A stretch of 64,000 bases of DNA from Pomphorhynchus laevis (lineage: Eukaryota > Acanthocephala > Palaeacanthocephala > Echinorhynchida > Pomphorhynchidae). The notes below the pieces were generated by a model. The model had not been told where the DNA came from. It saw only the letters and a program-made list of their open reading frames with translations, and did no database searches. Made by a program: the position numbers and the translations under genes. Numbering within the stretch: position 1 is the first letter of the stretch; each line of letters opens with the position of its first letter. Below are positions 34,936 to 46,202 of the stretch, in pieces. Where the stretch lies: contig WNNJ02003127.1 of assembly GCA_012934845.2 (NCBI GenBank), positions 1 to 64,000 of the forward strand, read 5' to 3'.

Positions 34936-36003
34936 ATGTCTGCTTCTCATTGTTGCCAATGTAATGGTCGAAATGCTGTTTGCAAGAGCTGTTTGTGTGC
35001 AAAGTCCGGCAAACTCTGTGTCGATTGTCTTCCTGGTAGCAGGTGTTCCAACCGTGCGAATTCTTCTATTGACGCTCCCACATCTGCATACTTGTCTCAG
35101 CTTACTGCACGTAGCGTAGATAAGCTTAATTCCATTCCGTTAAGTCACGATGATTCTAGCGAGTACGTGTCATTTGAATTGAAATGTGACGGTTTTGGTT
35201 GTTCTTTATATACTGTTGTCAAGTCTCCTCGTAGGGTATCTCGAGATTTCTTTCTTCAGCGATTCATCTGTGGAATTTGTGCTGCAAAACGCATTACAAC
35301 TATAGAACAATCCTTAGAACAGGCGAATGTTGCTATAAGCAATTTGGAGGCTAAGATCGATGAACTAAAATTAGCACAATCCAAGGAAATATCTTCTAAC
35401 CTTTCTCAAAATCTATCATCTCACAAACCCTCTCCATTTCAGAATCGTAGTTTCGCAAGTGTAGTACGTAGAGAAGTAACGCGTTCTATCCTTGCCACTT
35501 CTAATATTAAATCAAGTATCTGCTCCCCGTTGGAAATCATTAACAGTTGCAAAAAATCAGCTTTGCGCTCGTCAAATTTTATTATACGCAATCTACCAAA
35601 TACAGCGGATGATGAAGCTAGTGTTAGAGACATTTTATCCGCTGTAGGCATTCAAATAACTGCAAAATTTTCAATTAAGGTCCATCGACTTCCAGCCAAA
35701 AGAACAGACATTCCTCCGTGGACTTTAGTTTCAACGGACGAGGTAACGGCCAGCAACGTTTTATCAAACTCTTATAAATTGAGAAAAGTTGATCGTTTTA
35801 GGAATGTTTACATCATGCCGGATTTTTCCCCCGAAGAGCGTGTTGCCAATCAGGTTCTGCGCAAACAGCTACAAGAGAAAAGACTTGCAAACCCAAATAG
35901 TAATTACATAATTAGAAATTTTCAAATTGTTCGTAGACCGAATAATGGAAAGGTAGGCACAACACCCGTTAATTCCTCATTAATGGATGGGTCGTCTATA
36001 TGA
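34936..36003 (+). CDS. LINE ORF1 protein: Cys-rich, coiled coil, RRM-like
   Basis: 355 codons; ATG at 34,936, with an in-frame stop at 34,858 upstream. Residues 6-37 hold nine cysteines (CCQCN.., CKSCLCAK, CVDCLPG, C). The spacing resembles a CXC/tesmin-type metal-binding segment rather than the usual CCHC knuckles. Residues about 119-147 form a short heptad-like helix (IEQSLEQANVAISNLEAKI). Residues about 210-335 resemble the RRM-like domain of LINE ORF1 proteins: FIIRNLPNTADDE, then VYIMPDFSPEERV and NSNYIIRNFQIVRR. It is expected to package the element RNA. It ends in TGA followed by CTA with the downstream frame open. Confidence 0.85.
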   Translation: MSASHCCQCNGRNAVCKSCLCAKSGKLCVDCLPGSRCSNRANSSIDAPTSAYLSQLTARSVDKLNSIPLSHDDSSEYVSFELKCDGFGCSLYTVVKSPRRVSRDFFLQRFICGICAAKRITTIEQSLEQANVAISNLEAKIDELKLAQSKEISSNLSQNLSSHKPSPFQNRSFASVVRREVTRSILATSNIKSSICSPLEIINSCKKSALRSSNFIIRNLPNTADDEASVRDILSAVGIQITAKFSIKVHRLPAKRTDIPPWTLVSTDEVTASNVLSNSYKLRKVDRFRNVYIMPDFSPEERVANQVLRKQLQEKRLANPNSNYIIRNFQIVRRPNNGKVGTTPVNSSLMDGSSI

Positions 36004-36882
36004 CTATCCTCTTCTGCAAGAAGTGGTAGTCAGGTTTGTGAGCACCACAAGTCTTTTAGACTGTTACTATTTAATGTGGAAGGTTTGGCGTCTTTGATCG
36101 AGCAAGGTATTGAATCCTGGTTCGATACCTTTCACGTTGTGGTACTATTAGAGACCATGTTTACTAATAATTATTCTTTACCTGGTTTTTATACATTTGA
36201 CAATCCTGCTTTATTGGGCATTCGTGGTCGCCCCGCGGGTGGAATAATTTTAGGTTTAAATAGGGCCTTCAGGGATTGGCAATGTAGGTATTTGCTGAAT
36301 TCTATACTGCTTGAAACACCTGTCATCACTTTTATCGCATGCTATTTCAAACCCACACTTACCGCGGCAGATATAATTGACGAAATTTCTCAGCTTCTTT
36401 CAACTCTAAACAGCACAGTCCCGATAATTATCGCAGGAGATTTTAATGCAAGATTCACCAGTCCAATCACAGGAAAATTGCGAATTCTTGTCAATTACTT
36501 TAAGTCTATAAATCTAAAGTTATACGTCCCTAATGAAAATTGGTCCTACGAATCTTCTACAGGTAAAAGCTGTATAGACATCATATTTACTAACGTGCAT
36601 GTAAGACATATAGGGCTAGAACTATCTTCAAAATGGACGTTAGTTCGTAAACACAAACCTGTCTCGTGTATTTTCGATTGCATATGCAACATACAATCAA
36701 TAGATTTGCCCCGTCAACGTAGCAGGAAATTATGTACTTCAGCAATTGATTATAGTCAAATAAATCTAGCTTTTCAATTCCTTAGATCAAGAGAACTGGG
36801 GAACAGCATTACTTCTGTAATTTCCACCCTTCTATCGGCTTGTAGATATGAATCCGACTATTCCAAAAAAACTCATACCTAG
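36004..36882 (+). pseudogene. LINE ORF2 part 1: apurinic-like endonuclease
   Basis: In the same frame as ORF1 after the TGA at 36,001. Open from 36,004, with recognisable protein from about 36,050 (LLLFNVEGLASLIEQG). Endonuclease motifs: LLETMF (active-site Glu), GRPAGGIILGL, AGDFNAR (Asp and Asn), SCIDIIFTN and KHKPVSC, where SDH is usual; the missing Asp may weaken catalysis. There is no obvious own ATG before the domain, so expression by readthrough or re-initiation is possible. It stops at 36,880 because of an indel in the A7 run at 36,865-36,871. Confidence 0.83.
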
Positions 36883-38606
36883 TAAAACCCGCTTGGTTTA
36901 AACAGTTCCAGCAACATTTAATTCAATTAAATAAAAGTTATCGGTTCGATTTAACGGTAAGGAAAGATTTTGTAGATTTACGTAGGCTTTACGTTAAACT
37001 TGTATCGATGTATCGTAGAGAACGACGTTTAGAGATTGAACGACGGGAATTGTCTAAGGCGGAGTCGACACCGTGGATACTTAAGAAAGCTAACATTGGA
37101 ACATATAACAGGTTTCAAATCGAAAATTGGAAATCACACTTCCAATCTATTTTGCGCCATTCAATATTAGAAGACATGCCGATTTCGTGGCGCGACGGTG
37201 TAATTAAGATCCTGCATAAGGGCAAAAGTGACTATGATTCACTGGATGCGTACAGGGGGATTGCGATATTGAATCACAGTTATAAGTTATTGACTCATAT
37301 AATGTATATGCGCCTTATTAAGTTTCGCGAGCATCTCTTACCTACGGAGCAGTATGGATTCCGCCCGAAAAGGTCAACGTCCGATGCAATAAAGCATGTC
37401 CGTGACGAAGTCACCAATTGTTTCGCTAATCGTAGACCGTTGTATGCTACGTTTGTTGACTTTGAGCGAGCATTTGACACAGTGAATCGTTATTTGTTAC
37501 TTGATAAACTTTCCACCAGAGTGTCCGTTAGTGGTCGCTTTTTGTATCTTATTTATTCTGTGCTTCAGCCTAATCGCCTTAAAGTATCTGATGGTATCAA
37601 CACCTCTGATTTCTTTTTTGCTAATCGCGGTGTTTTACAGGGAGATCCACTCAGCCCTATATTATTTTCCTTTTTTGTTATGGATTTGCCTATGCATCTT
37701 CGTCATGCATCGAATGAAGTCTCTTGTACCCTCTATGCCGACGATCTAGTAATATTAGCCAAAGATCTTTTATCCGCTCAAAGTGCGTTAGATGCTCTGT
37801 CATCCTATTGTTTATCAAATCAGTTGACGGTGAATGTAAATAAATCGAAAGGCCTTAAATTTCGGTTAGGTGGACCTTTGCGTCGATGTGACATGCTGAG
37901 AATAGGCAATGTAGATTTAGAATTCTGCAATAGTTACAATTATTTGGGAGTATTACTTTCGTCGAAATGGTCATTTACTGAACACCTACATCGTAAATCC
38001 TCGAAGTTAGTTGTAGCAACCTCTTATGCAAAAAACTTAGGTTCTTTATCTTTCTCAGGAGCCCTCCGGTATTTTCGAAGTATGTTGCTTCCCATAGTTT
38101 CATATGCTTTGCCAGTTATCTGGTCGGATTTAAGTCCCTTCAATTTTCAGCAGTTGGACAGGTGTCAATGGAGATTCGTGAAGCGAATTGTTGGAGTCTC
38201 ACCAAAATGTTCTTCATCGGTTATAGCGATACTATCATCGTTAGAACCTTGCTCTAAATACATATGCTCAACATTTAATCTTGAACACACTGCATCATTT
38301 ACTACTAACCTGAACATGTTCTTTCGAAAGACGACGTCATTGGATTCTGAATTTTATCTTACTCCGGCATTCTTACAGACTAAATGGAGAGAACCCTGTG
38401 CAAGGAAAAGACCGCTGATCTGGAGAGCATCTGTCCATGGATATCACGATAAATTCTGCGCTATTAGAATTCCAGTACATGCACGGTGCTCTTTGTGCAT
38501 TTGTGTTCTTTGCAAAAATGAATGCGCATCTAACCTGCATATCTTCACTTGCCCAATTTTGAAAAATATGTCACTATCCGATATTGACAGTAGGAGAAGA
38601 TTTTGA
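36883..38606 (+). pseudogene. LINE ORF2 part 2: reverse transcriptase
   Basis: The frame is open from just after the A7 run (NSYLVKPAWFKQFQQH...) and carries RT blocks: AYRGIAILNHSYKLL, EQYGFRPKRSTSDAI, FVDFERAFDTVNR, GVLQGDPLSPILF and the intact catalytic YADD (near 37,735). A C-terminal C-x2-C-x7-H-x4-C knuckle follows (CVLCKNECASNLHIFTC). A complete RT length for a LINE. Only the upstream frameshift separates it from its endonuclease. Confidence 0.88.
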
Positions 38607-38712
38607 AATACAATTTATAAAATTGATAAACTTTTGGTGTATTTATTTTGTTTACCCAGTACCGAAAGGTAAAGAGGTATAATAAATTCTCTCATTATTA
38701 TGATAATAATAA

Positions 38713-40076
38713 AAATAATTACAAAAGTAATTGATTAAATTGATATGTAACAGAATACAATGTTACATGTGTTATAATACATGATTTTATAAGTTATAAA
38801 ATCCCATATAATACCTATTTTTTATTTATAATTATTTATTACTAATTACTATTTATTTATAAATAGTAATATTTATAAATAGTATTTTATAAATCGTATT
38901 TATAAAATACTTGAATAAGTTATCTGATTATCAGTATATATTTCATATCAGTCTATATATTTCAGATCTGATATATAAATTGTATATCATCGTTTATAAT
39001 TATTTTTTATTTATAATTATATATTACTATTTATTATTAAAATAGTATTAAATTTATAAATAATATAAAACGCGCAGACTCAGTTATCTGATTCAATTAC
39101 TTACAATAATAAATGTATTGATAATTGCAAGCAACAATAATTTTTATTTATAATAATTTATTATTTATTATTTAAATAGTTAAAAATTCGTAGACTTAGT
39201 TTTCTTATCTGATTTTTTGATCTAATACACAAATTATCGAAAAATCGCAATACTTTACAATATTGTAGAGCAAAACGTATAATTAAAATTTAATCAGAAT
39301 GAAAAAATATATAAATAAATTTAATAAATTAAAATAAAATTTATAATTAAAATTTATATAATTTTTAAAGTATATTTTAAAAGTAATATACAATTCAATT
39401 GATAAGTAGCTATTGTTACATGTGCTTACAGCGTTTATTTGAACTAATACACAAATTAACGACAAATGGTACAATGTACTATTTGTCATATTTTAAAATA
39501 CTGTACTATTTGTCGTACTTTACAAATATTAATTCTCGTATTATGTACAAATATTTATTTGTACATTCTACTAGAAATTAATTCTCGTATTATGTACAAA
39601 TATTTATTTGTACATTCTACTAGAAATTAATTCTCGTATTAGGCATTTATTTTTGCTTTTTCAATATCAAGTTTTAAAAATTTTATCTTTGAATTAAAAA
39701 AGGTTATGTAATTTCGACAAATTCTTTATCCATATATTTCGAAAAATTAGAATTATGGAAATGCACACAAGGAAATATCAAATACCAGGGTCTTAGTAAA
39801 ATTCGAATGTGCAATATGATAAGGTTTATGTATGTACTGTAATCATGTAATGTTAGTACGAAAGTCCATCGAAATTAAAGCAGCAATCTAAAGCACTTTT
39901 GATGTAAGGTGCTTTAAATTACCTATAATATAATATTAAATAATATTAAATATTAAATAATATTATTATAATTTTTTTATTTTTTTTATTATTACACAAA
40001 ATTACATTGAACACAAGACAAATCAAATAGTCAAATAGTAGACAAAAAGTTTGACCTCATTATAAATATATTCTAA
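38713..40076. other. AT-rich DNA with a 49-bp tandem repeat
   Basis: Stretches of TTTATAA low complexity. At 39,531-39,645 a 49-bp unit starting AATTCTCGTATTATGTACAA is repeated slightly more than twice; each unit contains the palindrome TGTACAAATATTTATTTGTACA. The phrase GTACTATTTGTC recurs at 39,475 and 39,503. No gene. Confidence 0.65.
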
Positions 40077-41714
40077 CTATATCTCTTCAGACCTCTGACG
40101 ACGGCATCGAAAACACCAAGAATTTGATTTTATTAGACCAAACCCGATCTTTCGACGTAACGTAGCGATACAATCACTGTAGTTATTGTCCCCTCTTAAG
40201 GCCTGTATTGACGCTATTCTCTTAAGCAATGCATGTGACTCTCTACTGATTCCGCCAGACGATGAAAAAATAACCGGAATAAATGAAGCACGATCGACCC
40301 TAGATACTCGCTCTAAATATTTGGCCTGCTTTCTGTTGTGATGATACTCAAACAAACTATGAGGGCTTCGATTGGCATACGATGGAGCATGAACGTTATA
40401 AACGCAAATGTCTAGAAAAGACCGCTCTGTCGAATCCCCGTATAAACCACTGCATGCAACATCAAGGCGTGCATTCATATCCTTACACGTTGTTATTCTA
40501 TCAAATTTGTAAGAAAACTCAACAGGAAGTAGGACCGGCTCAATTTCAATAGCCTTACATGTTGCAGATAACATACCTGCTATAATGTCGCGCATCACAT
40601 TATGTCGAACAATTGTAAAGCCCCCTGTTTTGCAAGATAGTGTGTGCGATACGTTGTTAAGTTCTCCACAAACACATTTTGTCGGAGCGTCTTTTAATTG
40701 CCATCCATATCTAGCGGCAAGCCCATCATAAAACTGATGATTATTTAGACAATACTGCCTATCTTCGCTAATCCTTGAAGATAGCCAGGTTGATGCGCCT
40801 TTTTCTGATGCATGAATTAAGGCATTTTTTGTGTAATTATCCAGTTCTGCAATAATCTTACTGTGTTTTGAATCGTTAAAAATCTTTTCACCCCGAATTC
40901 CGATATTTACCAGTATTTGTTTCTCAAGTAATTCTTGTCCTACGTATCCATTTAATAAAGGTAAACACATTTTTTTAGACCAATTCCATTCCTGGATTAC
41001 CAGCTCGCAAGGATTTAAAATCCCCATGCCTCCGCTAGATGTAGGAAGTTCAACTAATTGCCTTATGTCCTCCGTAATTTCACTCATCCCCAGTATCCCC
41101 GGCAATAAGCTTTTCCTTATTTCCAATTCTAGTACTTGTAACCATGATTTTTCACATTTGCACGCACGAAAAACATATGTCCATTTATGTTGTAACGCAA
41201 AAATGAAAGCTAGATAAGTCTGTTGAGCACATGTTTCGGATATTTCCGATAAGCGTCTAACCATCTTACTCCATTTATCAACCTTATGTTCCACCCATTC
41301 CCGCTTATAGTCGCCATATCCGATTGGACACCCAAGAACTTCAGCGCCTAGGTGTGAAACTAGAATTTCACTACCCGCAAATATTGACCTTGCTATATCA
41401 TTATTAGATCTAGAGATTAACTGGCATTTCTGAGTATTGATGTAAAAACCATAATACGGACCAATGTCCTTCATCATTTCAAGATATTGGTAAAGAACAC
41501 CCGCCTCCCCAATGCAAGATACATCATCTGCATACCACATCTGTTGGACAGACGGAAATGCCTCCTTCAAACGCAATATTAAAGGAATTGTAGAAGCCGC
41601 GAATGCAACCATAGACAGAGGATCACCCTGTGTGAACCCTTCGCGATACAATATTATATCGTCTCTTATCATCATAGGATCCTCCGAATACATGTTCGTT
41701 AACACATTAAGCAA
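40077..41714 (-). CDS. RT plus zinc knuckle plus restriction-like endonuclease (5'-truncated)
   Basis: A single 545-codon frame without stops. Visible: EGFTQGDPLS (residues 25-34), the catalytic YADD (61-64), GPYYGFYINTQKCQLI (85-100), LGAEVLGCPIG, thumb GGMGILNP (228-235), and GASTWLSSRI. The zinc knuckle is C347-x-C349-x7-H357-x3-C361, followed by RHN (370-372). Nuclease residues lie in IEP (391-393), ARLDVACSG (D418), FLDICVYN (D435) and RKQAKYLERV. It lacks the RT fingers and any N-terminal zinc fingers. Retrotransposon of the R2-like architecture; a relative of the family B fragment at 33.8 kb. It is the only long open retroelement frame here without internal damage. Confidence 0.88.
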   Translation of the reverse strand: MLNVLTNMYSEDPMMIRDDIILYREGFTQGDPLSMVAFAASTIPLILRLKEAFPSVQQMWYADDVSCIGEAGVLYQYLEMMKDIGPYYGFYINTQKCQLISRSNNDIARSIFAGSEILVSHLGAEVLGCPIGYGDYKREWVEHKVDKWSKMVRRLSEISETCAQQTYLAFIFALQHKWTYVFRACKCEKSWLQVLELEIRKSLLPGILGMSEITEDIRQLVELPTSSGGMGILNPCELVIQEWNWSKKMCLPLLNGYVGQELLEKQILVNIGIRGEKIFNDSKHSKIIAELDNYTKNALIHASEKGASTWLSSRISEDRQYCLNNHQFYDGLAARYGWQLKDAPTKCVCGELNNVSHTLSCKTGGFTIVRHNVMRDIIAGMLSATCKAIEIEPVLLPVEFSYKFDRITTCKDMNARLDVACSGLYGDSTERSFLDICVYNVHAPSYANRSPHSLFEYHHNRKQAKYLERVSRVDRASFIPVIFSSSGGISRESHALLKRIASIQALRGDNNYSDCIATLRRKIGFGLIKSNSWCFRCRRQRSEEI

Positions 41715-41768
41715 AGGCGGATATACATTTTATTGTTCGTTAACACATTAAGCAAATGCGGACATACA
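41694..41768. repeat. 41-bp tandem duplication at element 5' end
   Basis: Two copies of about 34 bp starting GTTCGTTAACACATTAAGCA, period 41, at the 5' truncation point of the RLE element. Confidence 0.85.
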
Positions 41769-44700
41769 TACAATATTATAATAATATTATTATATTAAAA
41801 TAATATAATATTATTTTGGTGTTAGAGTTTTTATATGTAAGATGCAAATTTTATGATTATAACATCCGATTTTAATTGTGAAAGATAATCTTTAAAATAA
41901 TTAATTTCTTCAGACAATATTTTTGCAGATAATGTTTTTTAGCTGTAAAGCGAAAGATTCAATTGCAATTTGAACACATACAGACAATATTTGTCATTGC
42001 TAATATAAATCCAAATAAATTGCTATCATAATTCATTAATTATCTAATTAATGAATAAATTAATTTATTTAATTAATTTTGTTTTTTTATTAATTATTTT
42101 TCACATTATGATTGTAAACAGCTTTTATTGGCTAATTAGGAACTTTCAATTGGCTGATAAGTTAGAGATAACCGCAATCATTATTAAATATTAAGTTTTA
42201 GCTAGTTAAAAAATTTGTCTTGATTGTTAAAACTTACAATTGAAAAGGACTGCAAAGTACAGTCGAAATATCTAAATAAAGTTCTTTTTGTATTCTCGAG
42301 GATGGTTTGCAATAAAAAAAAGTTACTTTTGACCCGAAAGCAATTCTCAACGATATAAATATTAAGTATTATTTTGAAAAAATAATATAAATTATTTTTT
42401 AATAATATAAATATTAGCTAATATGATTTAGCTAATTTAAATCCAAATAAATTGCTATCATAATTCAGTAATTACTTTAATGTCATATTTTTCTGCTAGA
42501 AACTCCTGCATTTGAATGTCGAATAGTTTACATCCTAACCTTCGATCTAGTAATCAGCAGCTCCAATTATTGCTGTAAAAATCGCAATCCACGAACATTT
42601 GTTTGTAATAACCAAATACAGTATTACCGCAGTATTTCACTCAATATGAACTAATGCTGGCAAATAGGTTCTTAGCTCAGATCTCGAACTTAAACCCCGA
42701 TTCAAGATTGCAAATATTGACTTTGTTCTGGAAATAAACTATAAAATGCATCTGATTAATTATGCAAGATTATGCAACTGTCAAAAGATTATATGATCAG
42801 GAATTTTATAAACGATGTGATTGTGCAAATGCATTGTATAACACAGCTAGTAGAAAAAAATGATTACTAACCGAGTCAAAGCTTGTTTAAACTTTACTGG
42901 TTTCGTTATAGTAACTCATATAAGAGAAAAATGTTACAATTTCATAAGGATTTAATTAAAATTAATAAAAATTAATAAAAATTGATGTATAATTTAAATA
43001 TTAATTTATTTAAAAATTATATTAAATTTGACCAAACATATTAATTAGTAAATAATATTAAATATAAATATTCAATATTAAGAGTATTGATCAAGAATAT
43101 TAAACTTTGTAATGTCAAGCGTTTTCAATTAATTATTTGTAAAATTCAAATTTAAATAAAAATATAATTACGAAATAATTTAACAATTGAATTAATTAAA
43201 TCATTTTGTTAAATTAATAATTTAATTAAACTATTAAATATATATAATTCATAAATAATTCTTGAAAGCGAGTGAAATATTTTCTTACGATCTTTGCTTT
43301 TTTTGTTGGTTTCTTGGAGTATTTAAATTTTTAGATCAGGAAACAAAAATCAAATAAAAATAAACCCTTAAAAGTAATATAAAACCATATTGTTTAAATA
43401 TTATGTAAATAATATACAGTTCTTGCAGCATGATATTAGACATGTATTCAATACGATAGAGATCAGATATATTGAAAGGTCAAATTGATTAAATGAAAAA
43501 TATTATTCAATAAAACAAGGTAGAAGAGGATATTAAGCTATTAAAAAATTATAAAAATGGAGAATACGTTATTTTATAAAATTACTAAGAATATTTATAC
43601 GTCAACAAATGAAGTGTGTGTTTATTGGTCCCGATTGAAATGCGGTTGTTCTACAATGTGAATGCCAAATTGTAGGATGCAAATTCGGTAAATCTAGTTA
43701 ATAGATAAATTAAACGCATATTTTGGCATTAATATCAGTTTATGTAGCTTACTTTATATTCCAAACGTGCTAAACTCGGGAAGAATAAATGATAAAGTCG
43801 TAGAAAATGTATATAACCAAATGATGTCAAAATAATTAAATTATAAATAAAAAATAGGAAATTTGTTTAAAAACAACAATTTTATTGATAACTTCGTTTT
43901 TATTTTATTTTCGTTTTTATTTATTCTTTTAAATACCTAGCAAGTATATTATCAGGAAAATTTATAATAATTAAAAATTATAAATTTAAAAGTTATATTA
44001 TATACAATTGTGTTTTTTGCTTTTCTTTATTTTATTGTGTGCATTTTTGAATTTTCCCTTTTCCTATTTTAAATTTTTATTGTTGTTCAATTCTAACGAA
44101 ACAACAAGCACATCAACAATTATTATGTATAAAGTGCTAATTATTTTGTGATTTTTAAAACCCTGCGGTCATAGCCGATCAATTCTTTCCGTCAATTAAT
44201 AATAATTTAATTATTCCGAATTCAAGGGTAAGATAAAAAAAATATAAATTCGCCAGGTCCACAGAAAACAAAGTCCGATTTGTTCATCAAAATAAAGGAT
44301 CCTGCTCCAATATTTCAAAAAAGTGTATTGCTATTTTTCGTTAGCATAAAAATGGAATTTTGAAGTCAAGATATTTTCAAAATATGAAGATATAACATCA
44401 AATTTCATGTAGGCTAACACAAATTGTATGTTTCTTCTCATTCGCTAGCATCAGCTAGCGAACCATATAAAAATAGTATTTGTTGATCCTGTTCTAAAAT
44501 TTAATAAAAAAAATCAAAATCAGTTGTTTTGATTATTAGTACTAAAATAATAATTAGGATATGATATTTCTGGTTTAGTTCTAAATTCAGCTTACACTCC
44601 CTTTTAGAACTCTTAAATTTTTAAAAAAATCTAAAATGGAACTTTTTTAATAATTCTATTTTTTAAACTATTAAAAAACAGTTTGAGTGTGCATTTTGAA

Positions 44701-45001
44701 ATTTTACTTGAACGTTTTACTTGATAATCATTAATTTATACTCAAACAAAAATATAAAACAAAATAATATAGCGAAATCCATTGGCTGCAAATGAAGCGA
44801 ACTTTCAGAAATCAAACCTTTTTGTTATATTTTCGGTTATAATTATTTTTTTTAAATTATTTCTATTAAATTATTTAATACAAAATCTAAATATCAAATC
44901 CAATTTTTTAATTAAAAAATATTATTTTAAACTTCTACTAAAAAAAATTTAAATTTTTATAGAATTAAATCAAAATACTACGTTAAGTTGATTTCTTGTT
45001 T
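41769..45001. other. AT-rich DNA with a 45-bp dispersed duplicate
   Basis: No gene. A block containing AAATCCAAATAAATTGCTAT occurs at about 41,999-42,043 and 42,436-42,478 in direct orientation. At about 44,444 CGCTAGC and GCTAGCG form a small hairpin. Confidence 0.5.
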
Positions 45002-45017
45002 AGATTTGACTAGTTAA

Positions 45018-45667
45018 AAGTGGCGTTATAAATTCGTAAGAATTTAATTTTTTAATATTGCATACGAACAGGAAAGTTTAAACCTACATGCTTTTTTACA
45101 GCATTCGTCGGTTAGCTTAACCCGGAATGAGCCTACACAGACGCATTTCACCCGATTGGCTGAAAGAATTAGCTTATTAGCGCTTGCGATATTTATTAAT
45201 GAAACTAAATTAATCCATAATTTATATCTGTAAATATCGAATTAATATAATCTGCTTTTATGCAATATGCTGCACACTTTTTTATTATTACACATGAACA
45301 GGAAAGTTCACCTAATAGGGCGTTTCGGCCTTAACTATGTTTAATCATCACTCACTACATGCTGGTATCATTAGTTTGGCCCTGTAGCAACACAACTTTG
45401 ACAATACTGGATCCTTAGTAGACTTCTGAAAGTAAATCGCAAAGAGTAAGCTCCTCTATTAGGTGACCAGCTTTATATCTTGTACACGGTTTGCTAAGCT
45501 GTGGCTTCAAGGACAGCAAGTGTGCTATCGCTCCTTTCTTTATCAACTTACTAATTACCAGTAAGTTGTAATCAGTTAATTAGTAAGAAATTACCATCGA
45601 TGGCAATGCGTTTGTAGTAAGCGCATTCTGGGTTAAGCTTTCAGACTAAGGTTGTAAAAAAGCATTC
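45018..45667. mobile_element. 650-bp insertion flanked by 16-bp direct repeats
   Basis: AGATTTGACTAGTTAA occurs exactly at 45,002-45,017 and 45,668-45,683 and is a good target-site duplication. Inside, 45,088-45,129 and 45,624-45,665 are imperfect inverted arms (both carry GGTTAAGC and CTTTTTTACA in opposite sense). GAACAGGAAAGTT is repeated at 45,066 and 45,296. Less AT-rich than its surroundings, with no protein frame. A non-autonomous retroelement is likely; variable target duplications plus inverted arms would fit a Penelope-like derivative, but that is inference. Confidence 0.6.
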
Positions 45668-45683
45668 AGATTTGACTAGTTAA

Positions 45684-46067
45684 GTTTAAAATTTGTCAAC
45701 GTTCAAAACGCTAGCTCTTCTTTAATTTAAAAGTCGTTAAATAATTCAGTAGTTTATTTAAAAAAATATATTTTTTAGTTTATTTTTTTTATTTTATTGA
45801 TCAAAATCAGTATATACGCTTATGAATCTACCGCGTTCATAGTTATGGCTTAAACATTGTTTGTAAAAATAGCAATTGCACTATTATAAGTGATAATCTA
45901 AGTCAATAATAACGAAATCACATATGCATAACATGATTTTTTTAAATCAAAACTGCAAAACATGTTATGCATGGTCATTTTTAAACTAAATTATCATTAA
46001 AATTTACATTTATTTCGTTGACGAATATCCTTGGTTTGAATCTTGTTGTCTTATATAACCTCCATGC
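45684..46067. other. AT-rich DNA
   Basis: Nothing supported. Confidence 0.5.
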
Positions 46068-46202
46068 ATGCTGGATAAACGCAAATTGAAAGCTAAAGGT
46101 GTGATGTATTCTACAGTAGATTCTTTTCTCGCAGTCTTAACTGGTAAACCTAAATTACTTATGCAACAGTATTTTTCCAATGTTATAACTTTTATCGAAT
46201 GA
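46068..46202 (+). CDS. Small ORF of unknown status, 44 codons
   Basis: ATG at 46,068 to TGA at 46,202. The peptide starts MLDKRKLKAKGVMYSTVDSF and ends FSNVITFIE. Composition is less AT-driven than in its neighbourhood. An in-frame TAA lies just upstream. It may be a decayed element fragment or a terminal exon; no acceptor or family is evident. Confidence 0.22.
   Translation: MLDKRKLKAKGVMYSTVDSFLAVLTGKPKLLMQQYFSNVITFIE

Larger units (their letters stand above)
34830..38696 (+). mobile_element. APE-type LINE, nearly full length
   Basis: Two ORFs in the same frame, then a frameshift. ORF1 is 34,936-36,003 and ORF2 runs from about 36,004 to 38,606. The 16-bp sequence ATTATGATAATAATAA occurs at 34,814-34,829 and 38,697-38,712 and may be the target duplication, although it is low in complexity. 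The 3' end is AT-rich with no long poly(A). Apart from the UGA between the ORFs and one indel in an A7 run, the coding sequence is intact. This is the best-preserved element in the window. Confidence 0.88.
39960..41768 (-). mobile_element. RLE-type non-LTR retrotransposon, family B copy 2
   Basis: Consists of the 545-codon frame plus a short A/T-rich 3' trailer. The 5' limit is a 41-bp tandem duplication: GTTCGTTAACACATTAAGCA at 41,694 and again at 41,735. It overlaps the first codons of the frame and probably arose at the integration junction. Truncated upstream of RT motif B. Confidence 0.82.

Noticed and set aside
36860-36880. Canonical -1 programmed frameshift signal
   Set aside because: The A7 run is not in the register needed for an X XXY YYZ tandem slip; a simple indel explains it.
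33838-41714. Family B pieces at 34 kb and 41 kb as one element split by the LINE insertion
   Set aside because: Both contain the same C-terminal domains, so they are two copies rather than two halves.
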